A DNA stretch of 64,000 nt from Zingiber officinale (taxonomy: Eukaryota; Streptophyta; Magnoliopsida; Zingiberales; Zingiberaceae): NCBI RefSeq assembly GCF_018446385.1, contig NC_055992.1, positions 16,462,877-16,526,876 of the forward strand, read 5' to 3'. Below the pieces are notes generated by a model. The model did no database searches. It was not told where the DNA came from and saw nothing but the letters and a program-made list of their open reading frames with translations. Below, one piece after another: positions 57,311-64,000 of this stretch. The position numbers were made by a program, and so were the translations under genes. Position 1 is the first letter of the stretch, and each line of letters begins with the position of its first letter.

Positions 57311-59695
57311 CTGTTTTGTCTAACACTAAGCATATTATTGTTTGAAATTTCCTTAGCGAATGAACCAAACGGCTACTGAATTTTCAACATGCATGGGGCT
57401 CTATTTGTTGCAGGTAAATGCTAATAGCCATTCTGCATCTCTAAAAATTATCCCATTTTCCAACTGATTTGGCATATGTATGTTTGCAGCTAACATAGTG
57501 ATGATTTTTGTTCCACCCAGTCACATTCTGTAACATAACCAATTGCTCCTCATGAGATAAACCAATTTTAGCAAAAGCCATGATTCGTTCAATCAAATTA
57601 CCCAAGACCAACCCCAGCAAAAAGGAGCAAGAAAAGATAGATTGTAATCCATGGTCTTGCCTGTGTATTAATGCAATAAATAAACTTGAGATTGAAATAA
57701 CCAAATAGAATAGTAGAAGCAGGCCAGCAAACCAACCATGAAGTGGAACTCATTCAATCATCCTACTAATTTGGGTTGGTTGATTGGTGGATCAGCCACT
57801 AATGGTTCCCTATATCTGCGGTTTTATCTTCAAATTGTTGGCCTGCTTCTACTATTCTAGTAATGCCAAAGCTTGCCTTGCTTCATGTGATCAAGGCAAA
57901 AGCTGATCAATCTTATACTATTCCTGTGCTTTCAGAAGAAAGGATGAGATGCAAAATTATAGTCCTCTTGAAGTAACAGATCCCTAACAAGGAGATATGC
58001 ACGTGTCCATAAGAAGTAGTGAGAAAGGAAGCAGGTGTAGATCATCATTATTTTAATATAAACATTTGAAAGTACTTAAGAGAATCAAGATAGTAAAATT
58101 GGAAAAAGAAAATATAAAAGAGAGTAACTGAAAAGGATATTTCTTGAAGACAATAAATATAAAGGTTGCTCTCTATCTTTTTCAGCTTACAAGTTGAATG
58201 TTCCAGCTTAGTAATAAAATGATAATTACTAGAATGTAATAGATATTATTCCATAGAAAATGACCTATTACATCTAGATAGATAAGAGCTGAAAATATAC
58301 CTAATAGCTAAACAACCAAGGTGGGGGCCATGCTATTAACTCTTTCATGCCCCTTCGAGATAGAGCATAGATACCAATAAACTTCTATCTTACTAAAAGA
58401 ATTCTTAAAAAAGCCTCACAAAAGAAAATGGAGTCCCGCAAAATATGCTGCTTCTAGATTTCCTTTTTATCATGTTGCCATTTTAAAAAGAAAAATGCTG
58501 CTTCTTTTCCCAAAATAAACAAATTAGCATATTTCCTTCTTTCCATCCTTCTTGAATCTGGTCCATTTTTCAAAAACTAGTGAAAGACTTTCAGCCATTC
58601 ATTTTTTTAAAAAAAAAAAAAATCAAATTTGAGCACTGCTTGACCTTTAGTGGTTGAGCATAAGCTAAGGCTTGATCAAGGAGTGGAGCTTGGGAGACTT
58701 ACACATGAAAGGACAATGGGGATTGCCACACTAAATGAAAAATTAGGAAGATGTAAAGTGTGGTGTGAGTTCAGATATTCCAACAGTTCCCCAACGATAA
58801 GGCTGAAGACCCACGAGAAAGTAACTTGATCTCCAAGTATTTGATCCATGAGATAATGCTGAACAGGAGAAGAAAGATCTGTAGAAGATAGAGTAGATAT
58901 ATGGAAGGAGGCAACTGTAGCAGTTGGAGGAAGGATCAGAGGACTTTTTTGGTGATAGCCGTGACAATGAGAAGCACCAATTTCGATGGAATCCTAATTA
59001 TATGCACTAAAGATCCACTTGTGTGATGATGGTGTACAAGCAGCACACTGTAGAAGCAGGGGCTGTTTGTTGCGAGGTGATGAGGAGGGAACACTAGCAA
59101 GGTCAAGAAGGATGGCTAAAGAATGAAGTTATGAGGAGAAATTTTACAGGTCACAAACTGCAAAGTTAGCCATTGCACCTACTTTGCACAAGGCAAAGGA
59201 GGTAGTAGAAGTAGGGATGTAAAAGATCCTCATGAGAGAGCATTGAAACCATTACCGGTTCTACTTAAGGAAAAGTGAATTACTCTCTAAGACATCACCG
59301 GAAGGTGTTAGTTCTCTTACAATTTATGAACTTATAGCTAAAATAAAAGAATTGTGGTTATATAAATCTTTCGATAGTTCCTAGTAAAACAACTCTGATC
59401 AAAATCTAGAAGAGCCCTCCAACGAAAACTTTGATGAGTCCCTTAACAATGCTATGTAAGAAAAAAATCATTTATTGGCTTGGCCTCTTAAGAGACTAAT
59501 TGAATCAATATTTATCATAACTTAGACTCTCAAATCTTTACTCATTCATTTTATCAAAAGAAGACAATAAACAAGGAAACTAAACAAAACAAGCAATATG
59601 ATTAGTAATGCAAGACACCAACTTAAAATTTTGAAAAGCACTTTGTGTGCGTCATTCTGTTACTACTTATATCTTTGATACTTATCAACCAGCTC
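57311..59695. other. Unassigned sequence with one fold-back
   Basis: No gene is supported. Contains the inverted repeat described at 57707-57858 and short low-complexity tracts (for example poly-A near 58610). Minus-strand frames at 57441-57704 and 58743-58967 show no known motif. Confidence 0.45.
57707..57858. repeat. Fold-back with perfect 20-bp arms
   Basis: Arms 57707-57726 and 57839-57858 are exact reverse complements (AGAATAGTAGAAGCAGGCCA). Inside them AAACCAACC and GGTTGGTT can pair as well. No TSD is visible. Confidence 0.75.
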
Positions 59696-59699
59696 AATT

Positions 59700-60585
59700 A
59701 GATGTCTTATTTTCTTCTATCTACCAAGCCGAGAGCTCGTATATGCATATGAGAAATATATATGATCTTGTCCGAAAGTTGAGAAGATGACAGACTAGGA
59801 ATATGGCTCTGCGGTTGATTGAAAAAAGATTTTGCGTTGTCCTGTAAAACCAAGAACATTAGTACCGGGCCGAAAAAGGGTCCCGATGTTAATCCTCCGA
59901 CGCTCAAGTCATTCCTCGATTTAGTGGAGAAGAACAGTAGGAATCAACAGCGGCTAAGAGCGTGTCAAATAGTGAAGAATCGCATACCTCTCTGCCTATA
60001 GATAGAGACCTCATTTTATAGTGTCATTGTAGCATCTGTGCATGTATCCAACAGTATGTGCATGTTTTCCAAAGTATTTTATGAAAAGATAAGTCAAAAA
60101 GTGTCTCTAACATATTTTCTTATAAGTAGCACATAAATTTCTGATGTGACCGGCTTGAAACTTCTAAAGTACTGTTTGCTTATTAGACATACAGTGAGAT
60201 ATGTATATGGGTCCAGCTGTAGGCCGACCAGGATCTGCTCGGCCGGGACATCACCAGCTTAGCCATATTGAATGGAGCTATTGGCCTGTCCTTCACTCGG
60301 CTTTCTTATTATCAAAGGGTTGCTTTTGTCAGACTGAACATATCGTCCGATCGAGATGGACAGTGGGCTAGAAAATTTACTATTTGTCTCTTAACCCTAA
60401 CCGCAAGTTTTTGGAGGATGAGCGTTTGGACGATCACATCCGACCAACATGTCTTCTCGACCGACCTTGCCTGATATATAGTCCTAGACCTTTGATCATT
60501 TTAACTCCAACCTCCTTGTCAACTGATCTTTCTCATTTTGACTCGCTCTGGGGGGTCCAATTTTATCACCATTTCAATATCTATT
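59700..60585 (-). mobile_element. Tat-type gypsy LTR fragment
   Basis: The inverted signature AATCCTCCGACGCTCAAGTC near 59890 and the U3-type phrases GGCCGACCAGGATCTGCTCG near 60221 and CGACCGACCTTGCC near 60459. Ends unresolved. Confidence 0.5.
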
Positions 60586-62612
60586 GATACTAGGAATTCC
60601 TAAAATTGTATTGAGTAATAATTATTATAAAATATTTAATGGTATATTAAATTTCCATATTACATTCATTAATTCAAATTTTCTCAGTGCATCTACTTTA
60701 TTTAGTTATTTTGCGAGAAACATTGGTACAATGCTTCTCTATTTAACTTTCTAACGTATTAAGTACAAGTTCAATTTTCAAAATTAATGAATATGCTAAT
60801 TTGCTAGCTAGGAGAAGTTGGAGCATTCATCTTCATGCGTTGATTTTGTTATAGGTTTTATGAAATCATCCTTATCATTATTGCCTTCATTCCACATGAT
60901 TTCGATGAAGGCATCGTACATGTCTCCTTACTCATTGGAAAGGATGACCAAAAACAGGAATATATCAAACTCAAAGTAAAAAAAGAAAAACAAAGTGCAT
61001 CAATTTCTTTCTCATAGAAAGGAGGTCTAAAAAAATAAAAATAAAAAATAAAAAATAAAACAAATGTTGCTAGAAAGAGTCGTTGAAGCAATTATTCCAT
61101 AAATATGCTTGAAAACGATGACCCAATAAGAGAAACCAACAACTCGCTAGGAATAGAGCTAACTTCGGAAAGGAAGAATAATGCAAACAAGAAAATAAAT
61201 AATGTAGAAAAAGAAATAATTTTAAATTAAGTAAATTGAAGATACCACTATAAAATGAAATAAACTATAAAATATTAAGATTGGTGCATCTATAATAAAT
61301 AGATTTGATTTTTTTTCATTTGGTAGCTAATATTTTTTATTTTAGCAATGATAGAGAATAATTATATTCCCTATTAAGATTAATATATTTTCTTTATTTA
61401 GAATATTTATTTTGAAGGGAACCCTTAGTCCCTTGGCGTAATAGTAAAATTATTATCGTGCGATCTTGTGGCTACGGATTCAAGTCACAGAAATAACCTT
61501 TTACAATACAGGATATCCATCCATCATACCTCGAGTTAGTTTTTTTATTTAGAATATTTATTTTAGTTGATTGAATTTATAAAAGAAGTCCAGAGTATTT
61601 GAATTAATACAATTTTTAATTTAATTTTGTTGTGTGAAAATTTTTCTGGTGTGTGAGTGAGGTTATTATCTTCTTCGATTAATCAACCTTGTTCCAAGTT
61701 CCTAGGTGGTTCGACAGTTCAATTTTGGTTTTGTGATAGAAATCTTTGCTTTGATGTAGTTTATCCACATCACTACCTTTGATGCAATGCATTGTGAGCA
61801 TAATTCATCCAACTTACAATCGAAGTTTAGAAAGGAAAAGGCCATTCAGAAACAGTAGCAAAAATCAACATAGTCACAGTATACTACAAGCTTGCTATAT
61901 TAAATTATTATCCTGAATATTAAGCAAAATGTGTTATCACATCTTCCAAACATAAAGAGAAATAATTTACACAATTTAGTTAGTTGATAATAAACTAATA
62001 CACAATTGTACAGGCAATATATCACTTATGAAAAGCTGTCCAACAACAGTTTGTACCTCTCGAATTTATTCACTCCTACCTGAGCTTTGTTTGCATCACA
62101 CAGGACTTGTAAGGATATTGTTGATGTATTAGCACAAACAAAAAACATAAAACAAATCTAAGCCATGATTTTGAATATCATGAAATGCTTAATGGAGAAT
62201 TATAGATATGTTAAGCAAATACAATTGACTAACAAATATATATGTGTTTATTTGTATGGTTTGATATCTCATATTGTGCTCAACATCACAGTTAATATGT
62301 ACTATTTTAATAAATTATCAAAGCCTGATATTGCTATTTTTTTGTGCCATCTTTGATAATTGTATTGATGAGTATCATATGATGCCGACACTCAAATACA
62401 ATTTGATTCGCATCAAAATGAATTGGAGTAAGATTTCTTAGCTTGTTTTTCCAAAATTATAATTTATATGATTATCTAATTGTTATATTCTTATTCTTCA
62501 AAGTAACCAAGTAAAGTGGAAGACAATGGTTGAGTAACACATAAATTCATCTCAACATACATTCAAGTAAAAAAAATTAATTACCTATGCTTATGTCAAA
62601 TCCGGTTTAGTA
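60586..62612. other. Unassigned AT-rich sequence
   Basis: Apart from the SINE remnant at 61430-61540, no coding, LTR or repeat family is recognisable. Confidence 0.45.
61430..61540 (+). mobile_element. Au-SINE-like 5' remnant
   Basis: A box CTTGGCGTAATAGTAAAA, B box GGATTCAAGTC, then CAGAAATAACCTTTTACAAT and CAGG, which follow the order of the plant Au SINE (tRNA-related head, GGAAACAACC-type block). Diverged and lacking the 3' part; a different family from the SINEs at 52-53 kb. Confidence 0.55.
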
Positions 62613-63640
62613 TATTGGAAATGTGAATGGAATAAAGAGGTGGAGAAGAAGAGACTATATTATGCATGAATTTTTAGACCTATATGGAAGTCTTGACTTT
62701 ATTATTGGTTTAAATTATAGCATATGTATTGATGTTGTGGGCATATGCATGGGGAGAGGCTCTCTCTCACACGTGGGTGCGTAGGGTTACAAATCCAAGG
62801 CCCGAATTTGCATTGAACCAAGTTGACTCATGTGCGAGCATGACCTGCACACGTCGAATGTTGGACTGGTCGAGACGAAATATGCCCAAAAGAATGAACC
62901 AATATTTTACCACCTAAATCTCTTTTTGCTACTTGTTCAAGAGTATAACGAAAATATTAATATAAAATTAATGGCGATTCTGTAATGTCTTCACATTATT
63001 AGTGACATTAAACTCCTTAATGATGATTTCGTAATGTCTCATCATTAATGATAATATTAAACTCATTAATAATGATTCTGTAACGTCTCGACATTAATAA
63101 AAATATTAAACCCATTAATGGCGACATTAAACCCAGCAGCAAATCATTCATTGCAGGCAAGGTGAGAGCTCCTACATAAGAAAACTAGATCTTGAGCAAA
63201 GGAAATACTAGCGAAAGATAAGCAAAAGCAAAAGCAAAAGCAATAGTAAAAGAATTTCTCCACCATTGTTCTGCGATTCTTCTCTCAATCGTGCATCCGC
63301 ACGGCTGAACTAATCGTAATAGCACTCAGGTGCATTCTCAGTTTGCCACAAACAACCTGTGCTTGGTTGTGTTCGTGGTTCTATCGTTGTATCCAAGGAA
63401 ACAGATGACCTGAGAGAACCTTGAAGCATAATCAGAGGTGGGGTGAATTTGTTTCAAGGAAACTACATTGAACGCAGGCCTCGACGAATTCCTTTCCTGA
63501 TTCAGCTGCGCACTGCATCAACTCTGCTACTTGGACCACCAGAAGCTTGGCAGAACCAACCCCGTTGGTAGCCTGATATTATCCGCTCAGGTCATTGCAA
63601 TAGATAGATTAGAATTGATTTTGTGTAATTTCAATTCGGT
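62613..63640 (+). mobile_element. 5' LTR of a plus-strand copia element
   Basis: Starts TATTGGAAATGTG (decayed TGTTGG) and shares many segments with 56385-57310. The right edge is uncertain; no clear PBS is seen before the gag ATG at 63749. 62990-63130 holds three tandem TAATG(A/G)TGATTCTGTAATG-like repeats. Confidence 0.6.
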
Positions 63641-63748
63641 AATTTTTTTTTCCAAAATCTCTGCCAGATTGTCCAATAATCTTGAAACAGATTCGGTTCT
63701 GTTAAGATGTCCACGGAATAAAGTGTTGAGGTATAACATACTCAACAC

Positions 63749-64000
63749 ATGAAGGCCCTCTCCGCTCAGATTAGAACTATACCAATTAACCGTGAGGAAA
63801 AGTCAAAGAAGTTCACTGGATTGAGCTTCAAGAGATGGCAGTAGAAGATGCTTTTCTACTTAACCACACTCAATCTGACTCAAATTTTGACCGAAGACCC
63901 TCCTAAGCATGCTAAGGATGCTGATGTTCATACCATCAGTACAATGGAGCATGGACTCATTCTGAGTTCCTTCACTGAAATTACATACTCAATTGCCTTG
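63749..64000 (+). pseudogene. Copia gag N-terminus, cut by the window edge
   Basis: ATG at 63749; reads KKFTGLSFKRWQ, then a TAG at 63842-63844, then KMLFYLTTLNLTQILTEDPP. The FxGxxFKRWQxKMxFYLTTL pattern is the gag start of one copia group (Tork-like or related). The premature stop where Gln is usual indicates a defective copy. The rest lies beyond 64000. Confidence 0.75.

Overview
This is a plant nuclear window, very probably from a monocot. The signs are GC-rich exons with short introns, BARE/Angela- and Sirevirus-type Ty1-copia elements, Tat-type Ty3-gypsy remnants, a Cassandra-like TRIM, tRNA-derived SINEs and a CACTA element. No species can be named from the sequence. Nearly everything is transposable-element DNA in nested layers. 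I find one host gene that looks complete, a five-exon short-chain dehydrogenase/reductase (SDR) at 49185-50317 on the minus strand.

Layout. 1-1213 is the 3' end and LTR of a plus-strand Sirevirus-like copia element. It is inserted in the 3' LTR of a decayed minus-strand Angela/BARE-like copia (1214-8553; 5' LTR 6753-8553). 8554-8990 is a gypsy LTR scrap. About 9000-12655 is a decayed minus-strand copia truncated in gag. 12656-14332 is the 3' end of an old Sirevirus-like element, and a gag-only element (14333-18913) split its LTR. 18928-22716 plus 40101-40530 is one antisense open reading frame of a Tat-type gypsy element. It is split by a solo LTR (19417-21381) and by two gag-only LTR elements lying almost end to end (22717-33572, TSD AAAAT; 33582-40100, TSD TGTAG/TGTAC). 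A 4-kb CACTA transposon (26302-30287, TSD CTA) sits inside the first of these. 41460-44060 is a second copy of the antisense ORF, followed by a plus-strand gypsy LTR with a 76-bp tandem array. 46618-47306 is a Cassandra-like TRIM (TSD ATTTT) whose LTRs carry 5S-rRNA-derived sequence. After the SDR gene come a Harbinger-like element (51158-52015), two SINEs of one family with long TSDs (52051-52258 and 53192-53402), a minus-strand gypsy gag with its LTR, LTR scraps, an Au-like SINE remnant, and the start of a plus-strand copia element that leaves the window at 64000.

Most notable. The CACTA element has no visible transposase and carries exon pieces of four unrelated host genes, all in one orientation and two with introns retained: PP2A B' (B56), a conserved plant protein I cannot name, a sulfate-transporter STAS domain and a kinesin-14. 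Three separate LTR elements encode only Gag remnants between otherwise well-formed LTRs, PBS and PPT, so they must have depended on pol supplied in trans. No coding sequence other than the SDR gene appears functional. Boundaries given with TSDs are read directly; lineage names rest on recalled family features and were not searched.
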